This document shows, piece by piece, positions 17,342 to 26,849 of a DNA stretch of 64,000 bases. A model generated the notes under the pieces. The model worked only from the letters and a program-made list of their open reading frames with translations. It ran no database searches and had not been told where the DNA came from. The position numbers were made by a program, and so were the translations under genes. Origin of the DNA: Rhodospirillaceae bacterium UBA1479 (GTDB lineage Bacteria; Pseudomonadota; Alphaproteobacteria; Rhodospirillales; Casp-alpha2); NCBI GenBank assembly GCA_002325375.1, contig DCRZ01000006.1:190911-254910 (forward strand), read 5' to 3'. How positions within the stretch are numbered: the stretch's first letter is position 1; every line of letters starts with the position of its first letter.

Positions 17342-18196
17342 TCAGCGCAGGGCCGTGTGCAGGCCCCGTTGAATCTCAAGGTAATCGGAATGGTCGGGTC
17401 CGATAAACCCCCGGCGGATTAAAAAGTCGATGACGACGACCCCGCAGTTGAATTTGAAATCTTCGCTCTCGCGCACAGTGTCCATGACCTGGTCCATGGA
17501 CCACAAGTAGAATTCCTCGACCTCGCCGTCCGTGTTGCGCGGCTGGAAGTCGGCCGGAAGCTCCAGATCGTAGTTGAACAATACGTCGCGGCGCAGGCCC
17601 TCGGGCCGCTCCGTGCAGTAGGACATGGCCCCGATGGGCTTGGCCCGGCGGGCGATGTCCTCGGGAATTCCGGCTTCCTCGACACATTCCTTGATCAGAT
17701 TGTCCATCACGCCGATCCCGGCGGGCAGGCCGCCGGCGACAAGCTGATCCAGCTTGCCGGGCCCTGTCGGCTTGGTCATCGAGCGCTTCCCGACCCACAT
17801 CTTCAGCCGGTCGCCGTCTCGCACGAACCCGTTCAGATGCACACCGTAGCCCAAGGTCCCGAACAGGGGCACGGCCGCGCGTTCCATCTGGAACAGCGGC
17901 ATGGTCCCCCAGTCCTCGCAAACGGCATAGGGTTCGTTGCGCCAGCCGGGGATCAGGTCCCGTGATCGCAGTTCGGCCAGGACCTCGGCCATGGCGGCGC
18001 TGCGCGACGCCGCATCGCCCAGTTCCGGGGCCAGCGCGACCTCGGCATCGGACATCTGCAAAACCGCCCCGAAATCGGCCAACTGGGGAATGAAATCCCG
18101 ATGGATCAGGCCGACCCGCTTGTGGTCCGCGGTGAAGGGCCGATAGGCCGACGGCTCCCAGGTCTGCAGGGCGCGGACACGCTCCAGATAGCTCAT
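17342..18196 (-). CDS. Nudix hydrolase with DUF4743 domain
   Basis: A 284-residue protein. The N-terminal ~130 residues are the DUF4743 extension seen in Tnr3-type proteins. The Nudix box reads GGLPAGIGVMDNLIKECVEEAGI, keeping the E..EE metal-binding pattern. Fungal and plant relatives hydrolyse damaged thiamine diphosphate derivatives, so a housecleaning role is plausible, but the substrate here is not shown. It is followed closely by ytoQ and preceded by a small ACT-like gene. Confidence 0.85.
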   Translation of the reverse strand: MSYLERVRALQTWEPSAYRPFTADHKRVGLIHRDFIPQLADFGAVLQMSDAEVALAPELGDAASRSAAMAEVLAELRSRDLIPGWRNEPYAVCEDWGTMPLFQMERAAVPLFGTLGYGVHLNGFVRDGDRLKMWVGKRSMTKPTGPGKLDQLVAGGLPAGIGVMDNLIKECVEEAGIPEDIARRAKPIGAMSYCTERPEGLRRDVLFNYDLELPADFQPRNTDGEVEEFYLWSMDQVMDTVRESEDFKFNCGVVVIDFLIRRGFIGPDHSDYLEIQRGLHTALR

Positions 18197-18217
18197 GCGG
18201 ATGTCCCGCCCAGGGGA

Positions 18218-18562
18218 TTAGGCATGGGCGTCACCTTGCTTCTCGGCGACCAGAACAGCCTCGACACAGAACTGACGGCGCAGTTCCTGGGCAATGAGCC
18301 GGGCCTGTTCCGCGTCCGTATCTTCAAGATGAACCTCAACGACCAGGCCTTCCTTCGGCGTGGATGTGCGGCTGGCGTGGATGTGCCCGGGGATCAGGCC
18401 GCGCTTGGCGAAAACCTCGACCACGCGGGGCAGGGTGCCCGGATCGGCCAGGGCCTGTACGGAAAAGCATTGCGTCGGCCGGGCCTTGCGTTCGTGTCGC
18501 GCACGGGAAGCCGGGGAAAAAGCGGGGGAATGCGGGGCGTGCCCGCGGTCTTGGGTCTGCAT
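18218..18562 (-). CDS. Small ACT-domain-like protein
   Basis: A 114-residue protein. Residues ~30-108 read as a beta-alpha-beta-beta-alpha-beta ACT-like module (CFSVQALADPGTLPRVVEVFAKRGLIPGHIHASR). The phrase ADPGTLPRVVEVFAKRGL is typical of IlvH/ACT ligand loops. No catalytic domain is attached. It might be a free-standing regulatory subunit; partner unknown. Starts 22 bases upstream of the Nudix gene on the same strand, so probably the first gene of that operon. Confidence 0.6.
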   Translation of the reverse strand: MQTQDRGHAPHSPAFSPASRARHERKARPTQCFSVQALADPGTLPRVVEVFAKRGLIPGHIHASRTSTPKEGLVVEVHLEDTDAEQARLIAQELRRQFCVEAVLVAEKQGDAHA

Positions 18563-18612
18563 CGGAAAATCCTTTGGCGTGGGGGAAGCCGGTCACGGCG
18601 AATCAGAAAAGG

Positions 18613-18637
18613 CCCGGTCCTCGATTACGAGGCCGGG
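18613..18637. promoter_or_regulatory. Hairpin upstream of the ACT-like gene
   Basis: CCCGG-T-CCTCG / CGAGG-CCGGG, a ten-pair stem with one bulge and an ATTA loop, about 50 bases before the ACT-like start. No T-run follows on either strand. It may be a leader structure or a processing site. Confidence 0.4.
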
Positions 18638-18704
18638 ACGATAATTCGCCGGATGGTTCCGGTCACACGGAGGGGCGATGCAATCCTCATGCCCTGATGA
18701 TAGT

Positions 18705-18733
18705 CCGCCCGCCTTAAAATTCAAGGCGGGCGG
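18705..18733. terminator. Perfect 11-bp hairpin downstream of gcrA
   Basis: CCGCCCGCCTT (18705-18715) and its exact complement AAGGCGGGCGG (18723-18733) around a 7-base loop, in the gap after gcrA. On the minus strand the T-run lies before the stem rather than after it, so simple intrinsic termination of gcrA is not certain. Confidence 0.5.
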
Positions 18734-18750
18734 CAAAAAGCGCGGAAAAG

Positions 18751-18779
18751 TGATCACCTGGGCACGGGTGCCGTGATCA
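18751..18779. terminator. Hairpin TGATCAC...GTGATCA
   Basis: TGATCAC + GGCAC pairs with GTGCC + GTGATCA, with a three-base bulge and a GG loop. It directly follows the duplicated tail of gcrA and is the first of three hairpins in the 270-base gap before the ACT-like gene. Confidence 0.45.
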
Positions 18780-18790
18780 GATATGGGCGA

Positions 18791-18869
18791 TCAGGCGGCG
18801 GCGACCTTGCGGCCGTCCTTGGTGATGCGCCTAGGCCGCAGCCACCTTGCGGCCGTCTTTAGTGATGCG
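18791..18869 (-). repeat. Tandem duplication of the gcrA 3' end
   Basis: Two adjacent 39-base units (18831-18869 inside gcrA, 18791-18829 just after its stop), one base apart, each encode RITKDGRKVAAA plus a stop codon (TAG in the first, TGA in the second). All nucleotide differences within the twelve codons are synonymous third-position changes. The second unit is in the +1 frame relative to gcrA and so is not translated as part of it. Confidence 0.85.
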
Positions 18870-19211
18870 AATGTAGGCCTTGGCGCAATGGCTGCGGCAA
18901 TAAGGTTTGCCGTCCAGGGATTCCTCGCCGCAGAAATGGAAATCTGGATCATTGGGCTCGCCCACGGGCCAGCTGCACATGCCGGGCCGCAACTTCGCCA
19001 TGGTCACCAGGTTCTCGTTGACCTGGGGCTGGTCGGGCCGTTCCTTGATGGGCGACCCACGCTTGGCCAGACCGAGACGATGAACCTTGCCGATCACCGC
19101 GTTCTTGGTAATGCCGAGGCGGCGGCCGATTTCGCTGGTCGGCAGTCCCTCGTCCCACAGGGCGATCAGGGCGTTGACCCGCTGGGGCGTCCATTCGTAC
19201 GTCGTTTGCAT
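18831..19211 (-). CDS. gcrA: GcrA cell-cycle regulator
   Basis: A 126-residue GcrA. The N-terminal helix-turn-helix reads WTPQRVNALIALWDEGL followed by IGRRLGITKNAVIGKVHRLGL. The C-terminal sigma-70-interaction domain has CSWPVGEPNDPDFHFCGEE and PYCRSHCAKAY. In alphaproteobacteria it binds RNA polymerase sigma-70 and activates promoters with CcrM-methylated GANTC sites. Its long upstream region holds a perfect DnaA box, which fits DnaA control of gcrA known from Caulobacter. The last codons are duplicated downstream. Confidence 0.96.
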   Translation of the reverse strand: MQTTYEWTPQRVNALIALWDEGLPTSEIGRRLGITKNAVIGKVHRLGLAKRGSPIKERPDQPQVNENLVTMAKLRPGMCSWPVGEPNDPDFHFCGEESLDGKPYCRSHCAKAYIRITKDGRKVAAA

Positions 19212-19350
19212 GTACCCTTGCCTCCCGCTTTTCGGCCCGATGTCGCATCGCGGCCGAAATCCAAATTTCTTGCCCCTGGAACGGATATTTGCGGGTCATA
19301 CCGGCCCGAAATGCCCATTTTTGCCCGAAAATCAGGCTGGAACGCGTTAA

Positions 19351-19378
19351 TAATTACAAGATTTCGCCTGACCGTCAA
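19351..19378 (-). promoter_or_regulatory. Candidate gcrA promoter
   Basis: On the minus strand TTGACG (19378-19373), a 16-base spacer, then TAATTA (19356-19351), about 140 bases upstream of gcrA in an A/T-rich patch. It lies just inside the DnaA box pair at 19398-19428. I found no GANTC site in 19211-19554. Confidence 0.4.
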
Positions 19379-19397
19379 CTAGCTCCACCACATATAG

Positions 19398-19428
19398 TTA
19401 TCCACAATACATGTTGTGTTGTTGATAA
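19398..19428. promoter_or_regulatory. DnaA box pair between gcrA and methylmalonyl-CoA mutase
   Basis: TTATCCACA at 19398-19406 is a perfect DnaA box. TGTTGATAA at 19420-19428 is an inverted copy with one mismatch. They sit upstream of the gcrA promoter candidate in the 343-base divergent gap; the rest of that gap shows no gene. Confidence 0.6.
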
Positions 19429-19553
19429 AAACCTAAACTAGAGAGGATTTCTGGGACGCAGACGCAAAAAAATTCCTTTGTCGGGCGAGGGGGTCGGTAT
19501 AATCGGGGGAAGCCGAAGGGGGAATTTGGCGGGACCATCAGGAGTGACGAAAA

Positions 19554-21704
<2,151 letters not shown>

Positions 21705-21741
21705 TCACGCGGCTCTGACCGGCCCCTGAAACGCGAAATGA

Positions 21742-21777
21742 AAAGCCCGCCCCGGGATCGTTCTCGGGGCGGGCTTT
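21742..21777. terminator. Strong intrinsic terminator after scpA
   Basis: AAAGCCCGCCCCG and CGGGGCGGGCTTT form a perfect 13-bp stem around a short loop, flanked by A and T residues on each side, so it can work in both directions. It lies 38 bases after the scpA stop. Confidence 0.88.
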
Positions 21778-21997
21778 CATATGTTTGGCGCGGCGGCGGT
21801 AGGCCTTGGCCGATTGGATTTTCTGCTGCCGCAGGGTACGTACGGCCCGGGCCACCGGGTTCCGCCGCGCCGGTGCCTTACGTTTCATGGCGGGGCTTCC
21901 TTGTCGGTGGGCGATGGGCAAAGGACATAGGATGATTGTGCGGCAAAGGCAACGTATCCGCCTTGATGGCGCCGCAAAGTCGGGTACAATCCTGAAG

Positions 21998-22477
21998 ATG
22001 AAAACAATCATTATTGCAATCATCGCGATAATGGCGTTGATCGCCATGCCCGTATCTTCATCGGCTGGCGGTAATGCGGTCGAACGTCCGGATGCGGATG
22101 CCATTATAAAGGCGTGCTGGGATGCAACTTTGGAGCAGCGATCTAGTCCGAGCACCGGCCGTATCTATGACGGAATACTCGATTCTGTCCAATGCCTGGA
22201 AGATCGCATCGTCGACCAGTTCAAGGTTTTTAGCCCTAATCTGACGTTGTACCTCGCGCCGGAAGATAAACGCCCCACGGTCGAAAAAGTCAGAGAGAAG
22301 TTGCGCGAAATTAGCGCTTCCGCAGGTGCATTGTATTGGTGGATTTATAATGAAAACCCTGGCTGCAAGCCGCACTGCGGTACGATGTATTATACGTTCC
22401 ATTTGAGCGAAACGGCGGCGATATACGAAAAGATGTTGAAGACCATTGTGGCGCAACGGATAGAGTACGAATATTAG
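21998..22477 (+). CDS. Secreted protein of unknown function
   Basis: A 159-residue protein from ATG 21998. It starts with a strong signal peptide (MKTIIIAIIAIMALIAMPVSSSA), followed by a mainly helical domain with cysteines near CWDATLEQ, SVQCLED and NPGCKPHCG. Noticeably lower in GC than its neighbours. Convergent with the GH108 lysin. In general style (short, exported, low GC) it resembles the secreted proteins next to the phage modules at 29.9, 39.7 and 43.5 kb. No family recognised. Confidence 0.7.
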   Translation: MKTIIIAIIAIMALIAMPVSSSAGGNAVERPDADAIIKACWDATLEQRSSPSTGRIYDGILDSVQCLEDRIVDQFKVFSPNLTLYLAPEDKRPTVEKVREKLREISASAGALYWWIYNENPGCKPHCGTMYYTFHLSETAAIYEKMLKTIVAQRIEYEY

Positions 22478-22495
22478 TCCTGCGCCACTTGTTCA

Positions 22496-23599
22496 TTAGG
22501 GTATGGAAAATGACTTCGCCCGCGTTATCCAACCAGGGTTCGCGGGGAACGCTGGCAATCCGCGCATAAAGGCCTCCCGCGTGCGCGCAATTTCATTGTT
22601 CACGTCTTTCAGTTTGCTGCGCTTGATGGCCACGGCCAGGGCGGAACGCGTTTGCGGCCCGATATTCCCGTCGTACCGAAGTGCGCCGTTTTGGTCTTTT
22701 GACCGCAGATCCGTCCCAAGATACTTGTCCAACGCCTGTTGCAGCCACCTTCCGGCCCGTGCCGGGCTGTGCAGTACACCGGCATCATAGACATGACGCA
22801 GCAGGCGTGGGTCCATGCCGGGAATGGCCGCCATCTTGTCCAACTTGGGCAGGTCAAAATAGTCATGGCGATAAATTCCGTCGATTTGCTCATCCGTCAG
22901 GTGTTTGGTGTCTTTCGGCAGCTTCCAATGCGGGTGCCTGGCCCTAATGCCGTCGAGGGTCTTCTGCGATACTCCTTTCATTGTCGGGCCGCCCGGATCG
23001 ACGGTTGCGGACCGATTTACGTAGCCGCCCTCAAGCTGCTTGGTATGGGCTAGCAGGTCATTGAAGGCCGCATTCTTCCCGTCGTTGATGGGCCAGGCCG
23101 GGGCCGGCTTGGACCGCGCGCCCTGGGGGATGCCGCTCTGAGTGATGGAGAGTGTCTCTGTCTCCGGCCTTATGTTCGGTTCCGTGTCAGGGCGCGGCGG
23201 TTTCATCTTGCCGGATGAGACGGCGCGCTGGCTGAGAACCTCCGTCGGTCCCCAGGGTTTGGCGATGCCGTCGACCCGAAGACCGCCGCCGGACAGGTCG
23301 TTGAGCCGTTCCTGTCCTTTCGCAATGCCATGCAGGAAGCCTTCGTCCGCGTCCCTGGTCGGGGCGGGCAGGATGCCGTTTTCGGCAAGAAAACTGGCGG
23401 CGCGGAACACGTCTTCGGGCTGGTTGGCCTGACCGCGGCCGACGCCTTCGGTCAGGAATGATCGCCCGAACCCGCCGAAACCGTCCGTGCCGCCGCGGCC
23501 GGGTAGGCCGGGCACGGCGGCATCAGCGCCCGCTGCCGTTGTTTCGATCGGGGTTTCGGAATTGGGCAGGTCTTTGGGGCCACCGGTGGTTCCACCCAT
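22496..23599 (-). CDS. GH108 peptidoglycan lysin with phage-associated N-terminal module X
   Basis: A 367-residue protein. Residues ~28-135 form a glycine-rich module (GLPGRGGTDGFGGFGR, GLRVDGIAKPWGPTE, LSQRAVSSGKMK) that is strikingly similar to the start of the protein at 44359-45162. A Pro-rich linker follows. Then comes a GH108 muramidase domain with the catalytic Glu in KQLEGGYVNRSATVDPGGPTMKGVS, and a C-terminal peptidoglycan-binding part (YDGNIGPQTRSAL). It should cleave cell-wall glycan. ATG with AGGAG upstream. Lies about 7 kb away from the main phage cluster, between scpA and the GGCT gene. Confidence 0.85.
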   Translation of the reverse strand: MGGTTGGPKDLPNSETPIETTAAGADAAVPGLPGRGGTDGFGGFGRSFLTEGVGRGQANQPEDVFRAASFLAENGILPAPTRDADEGFLHGIAKGQERLNDLSGGGLRVDGIAKPWGPTEVLSQRAVSSGKMKPPRPDTEPNIRPETETLSITQSGIPQGARSKPAPAWPINDGKNAAFNDLLAHTKQLEGGYVNRSATVDPGGPTMKGVSQKTLDGIRARHPHWKLPKDTKHLTDEQIDGIYRHDYFDLPKLDKMAAIPGMDPRLLRHVYDAGVLHSPARAGRWLQQALDKYLGTDLRSKDQNGALRYDGNIGPQTRSALAVAIKRSKLKDVNNEIARTREAFMRGLPAFPANPGWITRAKSFSIP

Positions 23600-23653
23600 G
23601 GGTTCGTCTCCTGTGTGATGAGGTTGGGAAATGGTTGCGTGCGGGAACTGTGA

Positions 23654-24133
23654 TCAGGCGCGGCGTGAATCCCGCAGGCGGGAGATCCAGTCGGATTGAA
23701 TCCGCCGCAACGCCCCCGTTGGTATGGCCGCCATGTAGGCGCTGGCTGATTTGAGGGCGAGGTGCTTGCGGCGACGCTGCCAGGCGTCGAGGGACCAATC
23801 GCGGGCGCTTAGCCGGATATCCGCCATGGGCAGGAAGGCCCAGGCATCGCGGACCGTGCCGTCCTCGGCCGTCACGGGCAGGGAGGTGGCGGTGTACTGC
23901 GGGCCTTCGTACTGGCTGGCCCGCGCGGCCATGGTTGGGCTGACGCCGTCCAGAAGCAGGCCGGAAACGGAGGAGCCCTTGACGGGCGCGATGGCCGGAT
24001 AGTCCTGCCCGGCGACAAGCCTGCGGCGGTATCCGGCAAGCACGGCGGACACACCTTCAGGCAGCCGTCCGCCAAGGACGACTGCCTGCAGGTCGGGATC
24101 CATCAGGGTTCCGTAGAAGAAGAAGGACAGCAT
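23654..24133 (-). CDS. AIG2/gamma-glutamylcyclotransferase-like protein
   Basis: A 159-residue protein of the GGCT fold. The N-terminal FFYGTLMDPDLQ is the family signature glycine loop, and the YEGPQYTATSLPV strand follows. Enzymes of this fold release 5-oxoproline from gamma-glutamyl compounds; the substrate here is unproven. Located downstream of infC on the same strand. Confidence 0.8.
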   Translation of the reverse strand: MLSFFFYGTLMDPDLQAVVLGGRLPEGVSAVLAGYRRRLVAGQDYPAIAPVKGSSVSGLLLDGVSPTMAARASQYEGPQYTATSLPVTAEDGTVRDAWAFLPMADIRLSARDWSLDAWQRRRKHLALKSASAYMAAIPTGALRRIQSDWISRLRDSRRA

Positions 24134-24183
24134 GCGCCGACCCTTTCTTCAGGAAGATTACCGGGGTGCGATCACCGTCGCCC

Positions 24184-24723
24184 CTACCGGGGCGCAATCA
24201 CCATGGTCATGAGGCGGCCTTCGGTCCGGGGGAACTGTTCGACCTTGGCCTGTTCGTCGACTTCGACGCGGACGCGGTCCAACACCTTCATGCCCAGATC
24301 CTGGTGCGCCATTTCGCGGCCCCGGAAACGGATGGTCATCTTGACCTTGTCGCCGTTGTCCAGGAACTTGCGCACGGCCTTCATCTTGGTCTGATAATCA
24401 TGCTCGTCGATGCCCGGGCGCATCTTAATCTCTTTGACCTCGATGACCTTCTGCTTCTTGCGGGCTTCGTTGGCTTTCTTCTGGGCCTCGTACTTGAACT
24501 TTCCGTAGTCCAGAATTTTGCACACGGGCGGATCGGCGTTGGGCGAGACCTCGACCAGGTCAAGACCTACCTCGCCGGCCATTTCGATGGCTTCCTTGGT
24601 GGAAACGACACCGACCATTTCGCCGTCGGCGTCAACCAGCCGCACTTGGGCGACATCAATATCTTCGTTAATCCGCGGACCGTCCTTGGACGGCGGCGTC
24701 TGTTGCATGGGGCGGCGTGCTAT
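24184..24723 (-). CDS. infC: Translation initiation factor IF-3, probable AUA start
   Basis: About 179 residues with the IF-3 N-domain (GPRINEDIDVAQVRLVDADGE), linker KKQKVIEVKEIKMRPGI, and C-domain (KVKMTIRFRGREMAHQDLG). It prevents subunit joining and proofreads initiator codons. The only good Shine-Dalgarno (GAGGAG, 24736-24731) is spaced 7 bases from an ATA codon at 24723-24721, giving (M)ARRPMQQ. The alternatives TTG 24738 and ATG 24708 lack a ribosome site. A rare start codon is the known device for infC autoregulation (AUU in E. coli). Follows thrS in the usual order. Confidence 0.93.
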   Translation of the reverse strand: MARRPMQQTPPSKDGPRINEDIDVAQVRLVDADGEMVGVVSTKEAIEMAGEVGLDLVEVSPNADPPVCKILDYGKFKYEAQKKANEARKKQKVIEVKEIKMRPGIDEHDYQTKMKAVRKFLDNGDKVKMTIRFRGREMAHQDLGMKVLDRVRVEVDEQAKVEQFPRTEGRLMTMVIAPR

Positions 24724-24831
24724 TGCCTTGCTCCTCAATCGGTTTCGACAAACGGGGTTGTTGCGGTCAAATTACCCCGCTCCGGCGGAACGTGAACGCA
24801 AATCGTTGTTTATGATTTTAAGGGGGGCGGC

Positions 24832-26760
24832 CTATCGACCGGCCCCGGCGCCCAACGGCCCTGCCGCTTCGGTCACTAATGTATCTATCGCCTGTTCAAG
24901 CGCAAGGATTTCTTGATCCTTACCGCCCAAACGGCGAATGGCGACCGTGCCCGCTTCGGCCTCTTTGGCGCCCACGACCATGATCACCGGCACCTTGGCG
25001 TGGCTGTGTTCGCGGATCTTGTAGTTGATCTTTTCGTTGCGGGTATCGATTTCAACCCGCAATCCCGCCTTCCGGCAGGCCTTGGCGACCTGAGCGGCGT
25101 AGGCATCGGACTCGTTGGTGATCGTCGCCACGGTGACCTGATGCGGCGCCAGCCACAGCGGGAACCGCCCGGCATAGTTCTCGATCAGGATGCCGATGAA
25201 GCGCTCGAACGAGCCCAGAATCGCCCGGTGCAGCATCACAGGGCGGTGTTTGCCGCCGTCCTCGGCGATGTAATGGGCGTCCAGGCGCTCCGGCAGCACG
25301 AAATCGACCTGCAGGGTCCCGCATTGCCAGTCGCGGCCGATGGCGTCGCGCAGCACGAATTCCAGCTTGGGCCCGTAGAACGCCCCTTCGCCCGGGTTGA
25401 GGATCGGGTCGTGGCCGGCGGCCTTGGTGGCGTCCAGCAGGGCCTTTTCCGCGCGGTCCCAGGTATCGTCCGACCCGGCGCGCACGTCTGGGCGGTCGGA
25501 AAACTTGATGACGAAGTCGTCGAAGCCGAAGTCCTTATAAACCGAGGACAATAGATCGATGAAAATCTTGGTTTCAGCCTCGATCTGGTCCGGGCGGCAG
25601 AAGATATGGGCGTCGTCCTGGGTGAAGGCGCGCACGCGCATCAGGCCGTGCAGCGCGCCCGACGGCTCGTTGCGGTGGCAGGACCCGAATTCGGCCATGC
25701 GCAGCGGCAGATCGCGGTAGCTGGTGATGCCCTGCTTGAAGATCTGCACATGGCAGGGGCAGTTCATCGGCTTGATGGCCAGCAGTTTATCTTCGGACTC
25801 GGAGATAAACATGTTCTCGCGGAATTTCTCCCAATGGCCGGACTCTTCCCACAGGGTGCGGTCGACCAGTTGGGGCGTGTTGACCTCGACATAGCCGGCG
25901 TCGTCCAGGCGCGTCCGCATATAGTTCTGGCACAGGCGGTAGAGCGTCCAGCCCTTGGGGTGCCAGAAGGCCGAGCCGGGGGCTTCTTCCTGCATATGGA
26001 ACAGGTCCATTTCGCGGCCAAGCCGCCGGTGGTCGCGCTTTTCCGCTTCCTCCAGCATGTGCAGGTAGGCCTTCAGGTCCTTTTCGTTGAACCAGCAGGT
26101 GCCGTAGATCCGTTGCAGCATCTCGTTGCGGTGATCGCCCCGCCAATAGGCGCCGGCCAGTTTCATCAGTTTGAAGGCATGGCCGACCCGGCCCGTCGAC
26201 GGCAGATGGGGGCCGCGGCACAGGTCCAGCCAGTCGCCCTGGCGATAGATGCCGATGTCCTCGCCGTCGGGCAGGTCCTGGATGATCTCGGCCTTGTACT
26301 TTTCGCCGATCTCCTTGAAGTGGTGGATGGCGTCGTCGCGGCTCCACACTTCGCGGACGAAGGGGGAATCGCGGTCGACGATTTCGTGCATCTTGGCTTC
26401 CATCTTCTCCAGATCGTCGGAGGAAAACGGCTCGTCCCGCGCGAAATCGTAATAAAAGCCGTTTTCGATCGTCGGGCCGATGGTCACCTGGGTGCCGGGG
26501 TAAAGCTCCTGTACGGCTTCGGCCAGGACATGGGCGCAGTCGTGGCGCAACAGGTCCAGGGCATCCGGGTCCTTCGCCGTGACGATGGCCAGGTTGGCAT
26601 CGTGGTCGATGGTGGTCGCAAGGTCCTTCATTTCGCCGTCGATCCGCACGGCCAGCGCGGCCTTGGCCAGGCCGGGGCCGATGTCGGCGGCGACGTCCAG
26701 GCCCGTGACCGGGCCGTCGAATTGGCGGACGCTGCCGTCCGGAAGGGTAATGGCAACCAT
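24832..26760 (-). CDS. thrS: Threonine-tRNA ligase
   Basis: 642 residues from ATG 26760, the usual length. Order: TGS domain (MVAITLPDGSVRQFDGPVTGLDVA); editing SAD domain with HDCAHVLAEAV; class II core with motif 2 (FGSCHRNEPSGALHGLMRVRAFTQDDAHIFC) and motif 3 (PVMLHRAILGSFERFIGILIE); zinc ligands include the Cys in NCPCHVQ; anticodon-binding domain at the C-terminus (PVIMVVGAKEAEAGTV). Charges tRNA-Thr. Lies upstream of infC in the common thrS-infC arrangement, with two glycosyltransferase genes before it. Confidence 0.97.
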   Translation of the reverse strand: MVAITLPDGSVRQFDGPVTGLDVAADIGPGLAKAALAVRIDGEMKDLATTIDHDANLAIVTAKDPDALDLLRHDCAHVLAEAVQELYPGTQVTIGPTIENGFYYDFARDEPFSSDDLEKMEAKMHEIVDRDSPFVREVWSRDDAIHHFKEIGEKYKAEIIQDLPDGEDIGIYRQGDWLDLCRGPHLPSTGRVGHAFKLMKLAGAYWRGDHRNEMLQRIYGTCWFNEKDLKAYLHMLEEAEKRDHRRLGREMDLFHMQEEAPGSAFWHPKGWTLYRLCQNYMRTRLDDAGYVEVNTPQLVDRTLWEESGHWEKFRENMFISESEDKLLAIKPMNCPCHVQIFKQGITSYRDLPLRMAEFGSCHRNEPSGALHGLMRVRAFTQDDAHIFCRPDQIEAETKIFIDLLSSVYKDFGFDDFVIKFSDRPDVRAGSDDTWDRAEKALLDATKAAGHDPILNPGEGAFYGPKLEFVLRDAIGRDWQCGTLQVDFVLPERLDAHYIAEDGGKHRPVMLHRAILGSFERFIGILIENYAGRFPLWLAPHQVTVATITNESDAYAAQVAKACRKAGLRVEIDTRNEKINYKIREHSHAKVPVIMVVGAKEAEAGTVAIRRLGGKDQEILALEQAIDTLVTEAAGPLGAGAGR

Positions 26761-26849
26761 GATGATGCTCGGGCCGTTTGAAAAAGGGATCGGATCAGGG
26801 GGGGAATGTAGGCCGTGGCCCCCGTGTGTCAAGCGTTCACGGGCCGGGA

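Noticed and set aside
24832..26760. Search for a rpmI-rplT continuation of the thrS-infC operon
   Set aside because: infC is followed by a GGCT-like gene and the GH108 lysin; no ribosomal protein L35/L20 sequence is seen in the window.
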